Positions 1 through 5,475 of a stretch of 5,955 nt of DNA are shown here, piece after piece. Numbering within the stretch: position 1 is the stretch's first letter; every line of letters begins with the position of its first letter. The notes beneath the pieces are model-generated. The model did no database searches. It was given only the letters and a program-made list of their open reading frames with translations, and was not told the DNA's origin. A program made the translations under genes and the position numbers. The stretch is from JBFJWU01 sp041623475 [NCBI: bacterium] (GTDB lineage Bacteria; J088): positions 1 to 5,955 of the forward strand of contig JBFJWU010000217.1 in NCBI GenBank assembly GCA_041623475.1, written 5' to 3'.

Positions 1-51
1 GGTCCAGTGTACAAACATAGGTAACAGTTTTGTTCGTATACATGGGTTACA
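1..51 (+). repeat. Left terminal inverted repeat of the IS (IRL)
   Basis: This end contains two related 12-bp motifs in direct orientation, CATAGGTAACAG at 16-27 and CATGGGTTACAG at 41-52, spaced 25 bp apart. Both recur inverted at the right end. Two spaced copies of one motif per end suggest two transposase contact sites, which is inference. The outer GTCCA (2-6) also matches the right end. Confidence 0.8.
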
Positions 52-62
52 GATTTGTAACC
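45..62. repeat. Short inverted repeat GGTTAC-N6-GTAACC upstream of the transposase start
   Basis: Perfect 6-bp arms lie at 45-50 and 57-62 around the spacer AGATTT. One arm is part of the inner terminal-repeat motif. The site lies about 30 bp upstream of the transposase start codon, so a protein bound here could both mark the transposon end and affect transposase expression. No promoter is clear enough to call. Confidence 0.45.
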
Positions 63-78
63 ATTAGGCACGTCCGCC

Positions 79-85
79 AAGGAGG
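79..85 (+). promoter_or_regulatory. Strong ribosome binding site of the transposase, deciding its start
   Basis: AAGGAGG at 79-85 lies five bases before ATG at 91-93. An in-frame GTG at 85-87 overlaps this ribosome binding site and is therefore unlikely to be the true start. This is a near-consensus Shine-Dalgarno site, stronger than those of the - strand genes in the window. Confidence 0.75.
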
Positions 86-90
86 TGCCT

Positions 91-1269
91 ATGCCGTGGA
101 CCGAGGCAAGTGTAATGGATTCGAAGATACGCTTTATCAATGACGTGATAGCTGGCATTGACAATCACAGCGCACTGTGTCGCCGTCACGGCATAAGTCG
201 CAAGACGGGTTACAAGTGGAAATCCCGTTACGTTCAGGAAGGTATTGACGGTCTTCGCGACGTAAGCCGCCGGCCACACGGACACCCGTATCAGACACCA
301 TATGCTGTGCGGGAAGCGATTTTAGAGCTTCGTCAGACGGGGATCATCAAGTTGGGTGCCCGTAAGATACGGCGTCGGCTTCAGGATCGATTCCGTCCTG
401 ATGAAATCCCCTCAGAGACAACGATAAACAAGATCCTGAAAGAAGCGGGGCTTGTGCAGTCGCGTCGTCGTCGCCGCCGTGTCAGCCCTGGGGATTGCGG
501 CTACGGTCCCGGTGACCAAGCCAATGACCTGTGGAGCGCCGACTACAAGGGGCAATTCCTGCTTCGGGACCAGACCTGGTGCTACCCTTTGACCATTATG
601 GATAGTACGAGCCGGTATCTTCTGAGCTGTACCGGGGTAGAGGGGACGGATCTGGCGAATGCGCAGCGAGTCTTCCGCCGCACGTTTCGAGAATATGGGA
701 TGCCGCGACGAATTCGTACGGACAACGGTGTCCCGTTTGCCAGCACCGCGACAGCCGGCCTGTCACGATTGTCAATCTGGTGGATCCGGCTCGGGATACT
801 CCCCGAACGAATAGAACCGGGCAAGCCGCAGCAGAACGGCAGCCATGAACGAATGCACCAGACCCTGAAAAGTGCAGCGACCCGCCCGCCGTCACGGACG
901 CTGCGTGCGCAGCAGCGACGGTTTAATCAATTCCAACGGGAATACAACAACGAGCGTCCACACGAATCCCTGGGTCAGGAGACACCAGACAGTCAATATG
1001 AAGTATCTCCCCGGCCTTATCCCGAGAAACTGCCGGAAATTGTATACCCGTCGTACTACGCGGTTTGTCGAGTGAACAAAAGTGGTCTGCTCTATTGGCA
1101 AGGACTTCGCATCTACGTAGGCAACGTCCTCGAGGGCCAGGAGGTGGGATTCTGTCAGGTGGCCGATGGAATCTGGCAAGGCTACTTCGGCCCAATTCAG
1201 CTAGGTCAAGTCAACCTGCGCGATGTAAGGAGAGGATCCTCTCCTTACATCAATATCGAAAAAGTGTAA
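91..1269 (+). CDS. IS481-family DDE transposase
   Basis: This enzyme cuts and joins the element's ends during transposition. The 392-residue protein starts MPWTEASVMD, a typical IS481-type start. An N-terminal helix-turn-helix at roughly residues 10-50 (CRRHGISRKTGYKW) should bind the terminal repeats. A second winged-helix-like region follows to about 120, then an arginine-rich linker (RRRRRR near 125-130). The integrase core has the expected triad: D151 in WSADYKG, D211 in RTDNGVPF and E253 in QQNGSHERMH. The motif NNERPHESLG follows near 286. The C-terminal domain after about 310 is family-typical until its last ~20 residues, which are encoded partly by a perfect palindrome. The stop codon TAA lies inside the right terminal repeat. 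The start is chosen by the AAGGAGG five bases upstream. No frameshift or internal stop is seen. Confidence 0.93.
   Translation: MPWTEASVMDSKIRFINDVIAGIDNHSALCRRHGISRKTGYKWKSRYVQEGIDGLRDVSRRPHGHPYQTPYAVREAILELRQTGIIKLGARKIRRRLQDRFRPDEIPSETTINKILKEAGLVQSRRRRRRVSPGDCGYGPGDQANDLWSADYKGQFLLRDQTWCYPLTIMDSTSRYLLSCTGVEGTDLANAQRVFRRTFREYGMPRRIRTDNGVPFASTATAGLSRLSIWWIRLGILPERIEPGKPQQNGSHERMHQTLKSAATRPPSRTLRAQQRRFNQFQREYNNERPHESLGQETPDSQYEVSPRPYPEKLPEIVYPSYYAVCRVNKSGLLYWQGLRIYVGNVLEGQEVGFCQVADGIWQGYFGPIQLGQVNLRDVRRGSSPYINIEKV
1222..1251. repeat. Perfect 30-bp palindrome inside the transposase 3' coding end
   Basis: The left half, GATGTAAGGAGAGGA (1222-1236), is followed directly by its exact reverse complement (1237-1251), with GGATCC at the centre. 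It covers exactly ten in-frame codons, D-V-R-R-G-S-S-P-Y-I. These include a tandem AGG-AGA arginine pair, while the arginine codons elsewhere in the gene are mainly CGN. As RNA it could fold into a stem of about 13 bp with a four-base loop. No U-tract follows on the + strand, so it is not a textbook intrinsic terminator. Confidence 0.9.
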
Positions 1270-1315
1270 CCCATGTGTGTTTATAAAACTGTTACCCATG
1301 TACTTGACTTGGACA
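1265..1315 (-). repeat. Right terminal inverted repeat of the IS (IRR)
   Basis: The reverse complement begins TGTCCAAGTCAAGTACATGG, continues GTAACAGTTTT, and ends in a second motif copy, CATGGGTTACA (1265-1275). The two motif copies are spaced 25 bp apart, as at the left end. The inner copy supplies the transposase stop codon at 1267-1269. Confidence 0.8.
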
Positions 1316-1702
1316 CCTGGCTGGGGCCAGAGGAAATGAACTCGTTACCACTCGAACAGCATTTCCTTGCTCACGGGGCCGGTGCGGGGTCGGGTGGTTC
1401 GCCTGGGCGTGCGCGTCCGTGGGGTATTTCCGTGAGTTCCCTGAATTTTCTTCCCCTGTTCCCTGCCTCGAATCTATTATTTGTTTGTTAGTTTGGATCT
1501 GTGTCAATCCGTGTGATCTGTGGATTGGCTGTTCTGTCCTGTCTTCACTCCGTGCTCTCTGTGTGCTCTGTGGTGGGAAAACTCTTTTCTGCCCCCCCGC
1601 CTTTCCCCGTGCTCCCCGTGGTAAAGATCTTCTTTTCCTCCTCCGTGCCTCTGTGGCAATAATTCTTTCCGGTCTCTTCGTGGTAAGTGCCCCGAATTTG
1701 AT
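1316..1702. other. Gene-free region between the IS and the - strand operon
   Basis: No open frame here looks like a protein. The IS-proximal part (1316-1440) holds an inverted repeat, AGGAAATG (1331-1338) with CATTTCCT (1360-1367), around a 21-base spacer. It also holds GC-rich sequence without a recognisable gene. The distal part (about 1494-1686) is an array of short related units described separately. No clear intrinsic terminator follows the SDR stop on the - strand. Confidence 0.7.
1494..1686 (-). repeat. Array of CCACAGAG/CACGGAG-type intergenic units
   Basis: Read on the - strand, variations on one theme recur. Examples are TTACCACGAAGAGACCGG (1686-1669), TTGCCACAGAGGCACGGAGG (1659-1640), TTACCACGGGGAGCACGGGG (1624-1605), CACCACAGAGCACACAGAG (1575-1557), and AATCCACAGATCACACGGAT (1525-1506). 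The CCAC cores lie at 1680-1683, 1653-1656, 1618-1621, 1570-1573 and 1520-1523, so spacing varies (27, 35, 48 and 50 bp). From memory, such CACAGAG-type blocks occur repeatedly between genes in planctomycetes and some other environmental bacteria, and are often mistranslated as peptides such as TTEHTESTE. Their function is unknown. The irregular spacing and diverged units exclude a CRISPR. Confidence 0.65.
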
Positions 1703-2482
1703 CTAGAACTTGGAATAACCCCCGTCGATGACGATGGTGTCGCCGGTGTGATAGGCGCTGGCGGGGCCGGCCAGGTAGACGGCGATGGCGGCGAAGTCGT
1801 CGGCGGTGCCCCAGCGGCGGACGGGGATGCGGGGCAGGACTTTCTGCTGGAATTTTTCCCACTGGAACAGGGCGTCGGTCATTGGGCTTTCGATCCAGCC
1901 GGGCAGAATCGTGTTGGCGCGAATGCCATGGCGGGCGCATTCGACGGCGATCGACCGCATGACGGATACCAGTGCGCCCTTGCTGGCGGCATAGTGCTGG
2001 CCGCGGGGCTGTCCCTCCAGGGCCGCCAGGCTGGCGGTGGCGACCAGGGATCCGCCCTGGCCCCGTTCTGTCATGTGGTCGACAGCGGCGCGCAGGGTGT
2101 AGAACGCCCCATCCAGGTTGACCCGCAGGACACGTTTCCATTCCTGGGCGGTCATTTCGCGGAATGAACTGGCGGCACCACCGACGCCCGCATTGACAAA
2201 GCAGCTGTCGATCTTGCCAATGGCGGATACCGTTTCGGCAAAGGCCGCGTCGACCGCGTCTTCGTCGCCGACATCGCAGATAATCGCACCGACCCGCGTG
2301 CCATGGCGTTTCAGTTCCTCGACGGCACGGGTGTTTTTTTCGTGGTTGGTCCCCCAGATGCAGATATCGGCACCGGCGGCGGCCAGGCCGCGGGCCATTC
2401 CCAGGCCGATGCCGCTGTTGCCGCCTGTGACCAGTGCACAGTGACCGGTCAGGTCAAACGGGTTGGCTGCCGACTCGCTCAC
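1703..2482 (-). CDS. Short-chain dehydrogenase/reductase (SDR), classical type
   Basis: This is an NAD(P)-dependent oxidoreductase, probably cytoplasmic, of 259 residues, which is typical for classical SDRs. The Rossmann glycine motif TGGNSGIG is at 19-26, and the adenine-site D70-V71 follows. NAG is at 97-99, the structural/catalytic Asn is N122 (VNLDG), and the catalytic Ser, Tyr and Lys are S151, Y164 and K168 (YAASK). PGW is at 194-196 and GDTIVIDGG is at 247-255. The end of the second beta strand (WGTN, 43-46) lacks a decisive acidic or basic residue, so NAD versus NADP is unclear. The substrate is unknown. FabG-like, gluconate-dehydrogenase-like or hydroxyacyl-CoA roles are all possible, and the crotonase gene in the same operon makes acyl-CoA chemistry a reasonable guess. 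The start is GTG, overlapping the upstream stop by four bases (GTGA), which implies translational coupling. This is the last gene of the operon. Confidence 0.92.
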   Translation of the reverse strand: MSESAANPFDLTGHCALVTGGNSGIGLGMARGLAAAGADICIWGTNHEKNTRAVEELKRHGTRVGAIICDVGDEDAVDAAFAETVSAIGKIDSCFVNAGVGGAASSFREMTAQEWKRVLRVNLDGAFYTLRAAVDHMTERGQGGSLVATASLAALEGQPRGQHYAASKGALVSVMRSIAVECARHGIRANTILPGWIESPMTDALFQWEKFQQKVLPRIPVRRWGTADDFAAIAVYLAGPASAYHTGDTIVIDGGYSKF

Positions 2483-2778
2483 GACTTGTTAAACAGCTCT
2501 TTGAGCATCTGGTCAGCGGCAGACTTGTCCAACCCTGACTGGCCGATCTGGCCGCCGGGACCGAACCGGAACCAGTCGCACAGGTTGTTGCGATCACGGT
2601 CCTTGATAAAGTCCGCCTGGGTTTCGTTGCAATCGTTATGTTTGCCCGGCGCGTAATGGCCGCACTGGACGCAGGCGTGCAGGGCTTCTTCGCAGTGGGG
2701 GCATTCGTCACGAAAACCGACGCGATCCAGTTCCAGTGGTTTGCCGCAAAAGGCGCAATCGCCGGTCAGTCGGGGCAT
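2479..2778 (-). CDS. Small eight-cysteine zinc-ribbon-like protein of unknown function
   Basis: This 99-residue soluble protein has eight cysteines. C8xxC11 and C26xxC29 look like one four-Cys zinc ribbon. C36xxC39, C50 and C67 look like a second metal site. The middle has the pattern HACVQCGHYAPGKHNDC, then KDRDRNNLCDWF (59-70). I recall this general arrangement from uncharacterised bacterial proteins, but I know of no assigned function. The last 30 residues are cysteine-free and end in an amphipathic-looking segment (AADQMLKELF). No signal peptide or membrane segment is seen. The ATG lies 12 bp after the bactofilin stop, without a strong ribosome binding site, and the gene's TGA overlaps the SDR start. 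It could be a zinc-stabilised adaptor or an accessory to a neighbour. Zinc binding itself is inference from the cysteine spacing. Confidence 0.8.
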   Translation of the reverse strand: MPRLTGDCAFCGKPLELDRVGFRDECPHCEEALHACVQCGHYAPGKHNDCNETQADFIKDRDRNNLCDWFRFGPGGQIGQSGLDKSAADQMLKELFNKS

Positions 2779-2790
2779 GGTTGACTGGCG

Positions 2791-3207
2791 TCAGGCGCCG
2801 GTCAGGGTGGACTCGACGGCCTCTTCCAGCTTGCGGTGCTTGGCGCCGGTCATGGCGATCTGGGCATCGAGGGTGGCGCCTTCTTCGACGACCAGCGCGG
2901 CGGTGGTCAGTTCGCCGCTGAAGACAGCGGTGGAGTGAAAATGAACACGGCCGGTGCATTCGAGGCGCCCGGTCACGGTTCCGCTGATCATCGCTTCGCC
3001 AACCTGGACCGTACCGTCAATCTCGCCAGTCTTGCCGATATGCAATGTATCCTGGCTGAAAATATTGCCGGTAAACTTGCCATCGATCCGGACCGCACCC
3101 TTGAATGTCAGTTTGCCGTCAAATTCGCTGCCCTGGTCGAGGAACGCATTCAGTCCGCTGGGACCGCTGGCGGCGACCTGATTGTTGCTGTCGTTGTTCT
3201 TCTTCAT
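2791..3207 (-). CDS. Bactofilin (polymer-forming cytoskeletal protein)
   Basis: Bactofilins self-assemble without nucleotide into filaments built from a right-handed beta helix. In studied bacteria they act in cell shape, stalk formation or chromosome organisation, often at the membrane. The 138-residue protein has a short polar N-terminus (MKKNNDSNNQ), then the bactofilin domain at about 20-118. Its repeating short beta turns are visible: GKLTFKGAVRIDGKFTGNI (31-49), LHIGKTGEIDGTV (55-67), SGTVTG (75-80), GRVHFHS (86-92), and GELTTAALVVEEGATLDA (98-115). A short charged tail follows. No membrane segment is evident. The frame stays open upstream to 3264, which would overlap the crotonase gene. 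ATG at 3207 is preferred because GGAG lies eight bases upstream and the protein then matches the usual bactofilin form. It sits 31 bp after the crotonase stop and 12 bp before the zinc-ribbon gene. Confidence 0.92.
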   Translation of the reverse strand: MKKNNDSNNQVAASGPSGLNAFLDQGSEFDGKLTFKGAVRIDGKFTGNIFSQDTLHIGKTGEIDGTVQVGEAMISGTVTGRLECTGRVHFHSTAVFSGELTTAALVVEEGATLDAQIAMTGAKHRKLEEAVESTLTGA

Positions 3208-3215
3208 CGTTGCTG

Positions 3216-3219
3216 CTCC
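3216..3219 (-). promoter_or_regulatory. Ribosome binding site deciding the bactofilin start
   Basis: GGAG on the - strand ends eight bases before ATG at 3207-3205, within the 31-bp gap after the crotonase stop. It supports the short (138-residue) reading of bactofilin over the longer frame from 3264. Confidence 0.6.
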
Positions 3220-3238
3220 ATTCGGGATCAGATATACC

Positions 3239-4024
3239 CTACACGCCCCGGAAATCGGGTGCACGTTTCTCGGACAGGGCCGCCAGGCCCTCTTTCATGT
3301 CCTCGCTGGGAAAGGTGATGGCCTGGGCCGCGGCCTCGCGCAGCAAGGCATCGTCCAGCCCACCATGTACAGATGCGTAGACCATCTGCTTGGCCAGGCG
3401 TACGGCAATGGGGCCAGCCTCTGCGATTCTGGTTGCCAGGTCGTTGACGGTTTCGTCCAACTGCACCTGGTCAACGGCGCGGTTGACCAGGCCCATCGCG
3501 GCTGCCTGGGCACCGTCAAAACGGCGGCCGGTCATCAGTAACTCCAATGCTGTCGGGATCCCCACCAGTCGCGGCAGCAACCAGGTGGCGCCCATTCCGG
3601 GACTCAGGCCGAGCGCCGTAAAATTGAGTGCAAGGATTGCATCGCTGGCCGCGACCCGAAGGTCACAGGCCAGGGCCAGGCACATGCCAGCACCGATGGC
3701 CGGGCCGTTGATGGCAGCAATAATCGGCTTACTGACCTGGCGAATGGCCAGGAAGCTGCGGTAAAAGTCAAGCATTTTTGGCTGGATCTCGCTGCCCGGC
3801 AGGGTCGTATTATGGCGCAGCATGTCCATGTCACCACCGGCACTGAACGCGTTGCCTGAACCGGTAATGACCAGCACACGAACGTTGTCGTCGGTGTCGG
3901 CATCCAGGGCGGCCTGGACCAGATCCCCGGCCAGGCTGGCGTCCATGGCGTTCCGCCGTTCGGGAACGTTCAGGGTCAGGCGGCAGACGTGGCCGCTGTC
4001 CTGGCGCAGGACCAGTTGGGGCAT
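3239..4024 (-). CDS. Crotonase-superfamily protein (enoyl-CoA hydratase/isomerase-like) with unusual active site
   Basis: Crotonases act on acyl-CoA thioesters by stabilising an enolate in an oxyanion hole. The 261 residues are the normal single-domain length. Family marks are RRNAMDASL (23-31), AFSAGGDMDML (59-69, first oxyanion loop), NGPAIGAGMCLALACDLRVA (106-125, second loop), LGLSPGMGATWLLPRLVG (138-155), and the C-terminal AKQMVY and EDMKEGLAALSEKRAPDF segments. Ungapped alignment from memory to rat mitochondrial hydratase puts C115 at the first catalytic Glu (E144) and F135 at the second (E164). The Asp found after GL-x-P in PaaG-type isomerases is G143 here. A standard hydratase mechanism is therefore doubtful. 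An isomerase, hydrolase or other crotonase activity is possible. The gene starts five bases after the ffh stop, so it is surely cotranscribed, and the SDR downstream could act on a related CoA ester. Confidence 0.88.
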   Translation of the reverse strand: MPQLVLRQDSGHVCRLTLNVPERRNAMDASLAGDLVQAALDADTDDNVRVLVITGSGNAFSAGGDMDMLRHNTTLPGSEIQPKMLDFYRSFLAIRQVSKPIIAAINGPAIGAGMCLALACDLRVAASDAILALNFTALGLSPGMGATWLLPRLVGIPTALELLMTGRRFDGAQAAAMGLVNRAVDQVQLDETVNDLATRIAEAGPIAVRLAKQMVYASVHGGLDDALLREAAAQAITFPSEDMKEGLAALSEKRAPDFRGV

Positions 4025-4029
4025 TGTGC

Positions 4030-5418
4030 CTACCGACCGCCAGGAAAGCCCGGGGGCAGGCCGCCGCCGCCACCCATGCCGGGAAAGCCGCCACCGCCAC
4101 CCATCAGGCCCTGGAGCGCCCGCATCGGCGACTTGGACAATTGCTTCATCAACTTTTGCATGGTCTTGTAGCGTTTGAGCACGCGGTTGACGTCGCCGAC
4201 GCTGGTGCCGCTTCCGGCTGAAATCCGTTTCTTGTGGCTGTTACCGATCAGCCGCGGATTACGACGTTCTTTCGGGGTCATTGAACGGATAATCGCCAGC
4301 GTTCGTTTGATTTCGGTCTCGGCCAGGCTGAGGTCCCGCATTTGTTTGGCCAGGCCCTTGCCGCCAGGAATCATGCCGAGGATGTTTTCCAGCGGGCCCA
4401 TACTGCCCATCAGCTCCAGCTGGCGGCCAAAGTCTTCCAGCGAAAACTTGCCGCTCATCATCCGCTCGCCCAGCGCCTCGGCCTCTTCAGCGCTGACAGC
4501 GGCATCAAACTTTTCGGTCAGGCTTTCGATGTCGCCCATGTCCAGCAGTCGATTGACAATGCGCTGGGGGTCAAACGGCTCCAGGTCGGCATGTTTCTCG
4601 CCGACACCCATATACTTGACCGGAATACCGGTCCGGGCGCCAACGCTGAGGACCGCTCCGCCCCGCGGGTCGGCATCGACCTTGGTCAGGACAATACCCG
4701 TGGGTTTGACCGTTTCGGCGAATGCTTCGGCGGTCTGGACGGCGCTCTGTCCGGCCATGGCGTCCAGAACGTAAAGGATTTCCTGTGGGCGAACCTTGTC
4801 GCGAAGTGTGGCAATTTCATCCATCAGCTCACGGTCGATTGCCAGGCGACCAGCCGTGTCCAGCAGGACGACATCGATGCCCTGTTTGTCGGCTGCCTTG
4901 ATCGCGGCCCGGGCCTCCTTGACCGGCTTTGACTGTGCGGTTGTACCCCAGACCGGGACATCCAGGGACTCACCGAGGATGCGCAGCTGGTCGATAGCAG
5001 CCGGACGGCGCACATCAAGCGGTACCAACATGACGGATTTGCCCTGGCCGGCCAGGTGGCGGGCCAGTTTGCCGACGGTCGTTGTCTTTCCAGTTCCCTG
5101 CAGGCCGACCAGCATTATGGCGCTGGTACCGCTGGACTTCAGGCGTAATGGCTCGGGCTGGCCGCCAAGGATCCCGATCATCTCTTCGCGCAATCCGTCC
5201 ATGAAGCGAGCGGACGGGGCCGCGGAAGTATCCTGGTCAGGTGCTGACAGTCGTCGTTGCAGCCGGTCGACAAGCCGCGAGGTGACATCCGGATGGACAT
5301 CCGAATCCAGCAGTCGGTCGCGGACGGTGCCGACAAACTCTTCGCGTGCGGCATCGGCGGATTTGCCGCCGACACCGCGAACGGCGTTTGAGATTCCTTC
5401 TGTCAAACGTTCAAACAT
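4030..5418 (-). CDS. ffh: Signal recognition particle protein Ffh (SRP54 GTPase)
   Basis: Ffh binds 4.5S/SRP RNA and signal sequences of nascent inner-membrane proteins and, with the receptor FtsY, delivers ribosomes to the membrane. The 462 residues match the family length. The N domain is about 1-95 (MFERLTEGIS). The G domain has the P-loop GLQGTGKTT (105-113), LDVRRPAA (134-141), DTAGR (187-191), TKVD (245-248), RGGAVLS (252-258) and GVGEK (271-275). The methionine-rich M domain, about 320-435, includes GMIPGGKG (348-355) and the RNA-binding helix region RISAGSGTSVGDVNRVLKRY (398-417). The protein ends in a glycine/proline-rich tail (440-462). The ATG at 5418 has no clear Shine-Dalgarno site. 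It is the first gene of the - strand operon. The ribosomal-protein gene rpsP, often next to ffh in other bacteria, is not here. Confidence 0.97.
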   Translation of the reverse strand: MFERLTEGISNAVRGVGGKSADAAREEFVGTVRDRLLDSDVHPDVTSRLVDRLQRRLSAPDQDTSAAPSARFMDGLREEMIGILGGQPEPLRLKSSGTSAIMLVGLQGTGKTTTVGKLARHLAGQGKSVMLVPLDVRRPAAIDQLRILGESLDVPVWGTTAQSKPVKEARAAIKAADKQGIDVVLLDTAGRLAIDRELMDEIATLRDKVRPQEILYVLDAMAGQSAVQTAEAFAETVKPTGIVLTKVDADPRGGAVLSVGARTGIPVKYMGVGEKHADLEPFDPQRIVNRLLDMGDIESLTEKFDAAVSAEEAEALGERMMSGKFSLEDFGRQLELMGSMGPLENILGMIPGGKGLAKQMRDLSLAETEIKRTLAIIRSMTPKERRNPRLIGNSHKKRISAGSGTSVGDVNRVLKRYKTMQKLMKQLSKSPMRALQGLMGGGGGFPGMGGGGGLPPGFPGGR

Positions 5419-5475
5419 CGTGCATTCATTTGCTAATGGGTTTACGTCGGGGAACTGATCAAGGATAATATTCTA
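5419..5475. promoter_or_regulatory. Divergent intergenic region between ffh and the lipoprotein gene
   Basis: These 57 bp must hold, or lie next to, the start signals of both divergent genes. On the + strand AAGGA (5461-5465) is a possible ribosome binding site ten bases before ATG 5476, and it abuts TAATAT (5466-5471). TAATAT resembles a -10 box but lies very close to the start codon. On the - strand TTGATC (5462-5457) resembles a -35 box, with only a poor -10 (CATTAG, 5438-5433) 18 bp further on. No promoter can be assigned firmly. Confidence 0.35.

Larger units (their letters stand above)
1..1315 (+). mobile_element. IS481-family insertion sequence, apparently complete
   Basis: This element carries a single DDE transposase gene bounded by imperfect terminal inverted repeats. 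Position p on the left pairs with position 1316-p on the right without gaps. Matching blocks are 2-6 (GTCCA), 15-18, 20-31 (GGTAACAGTTTT) and 41-51 (CATGGGTTACA). The right end reads TGGACA at 1310-1315. The symmetric left position 1 is G instead of T, so the left boundary is uncertain by about a base. About 1.3 kb, one ORF and TGT/ACA-like tips fit the IS481 family. The transposase frame is open throughout, so the copy may be active. The left flank is outside the window, so a target-site duplication cannot be tested. Confidence 0.88.

Noticed and set aside
1273-1491. A + strand frame of 72 codons starting in the right IS repeat
   Set aside because: Its start lies in the terminal repeat, the composition is low complexity, and no domain or ribosome binding site is visible.
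1494-1686. A possible CRISPR array
   Set aside because: Units are short and diverged, spacing is irregular (27-50 bp), and there are no identical repeats or cas genes.
1545-2141. A 198-codon open frame on the - strand, overlapping the SDR and running into the repeat array
   Set aside because: It lies in another frame of a clear SDR gene, has an arginine/proline-rich shadow composition, and its end (TTEHTESTE-like) is translation of the CACAGAG repeats.
2334-2340. An A7 run in the SDR (frame A-AAA-AAC), resembling a -1 frameshift site
   Set aside because: The -1 frame reaches a TGA within about ten codons, so no extended product results, and the SDR is complete in the zero frame.
3208-3264. 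An N-terminal extension of bactofilin from 3264
   Set aside because: It overlaps the crotonase 3' end, lacks bactofilin-like sequence, and a good GGAG precedes the ATG at 3207.
4342-5458. Long open frames on the + strand opposite ffh (4342-4932, 4796-5458)
   Set aside because: They are antisense shadows of a strongly conserved gene in GC-rich DNA and show no family motifs.
5419-5475. A possible SRP (4.5S) RNA gene beside ffh
   Set aside because: The spacer is only 57 bp and shows no long hairpin or SRP RNA tetraloop signature.
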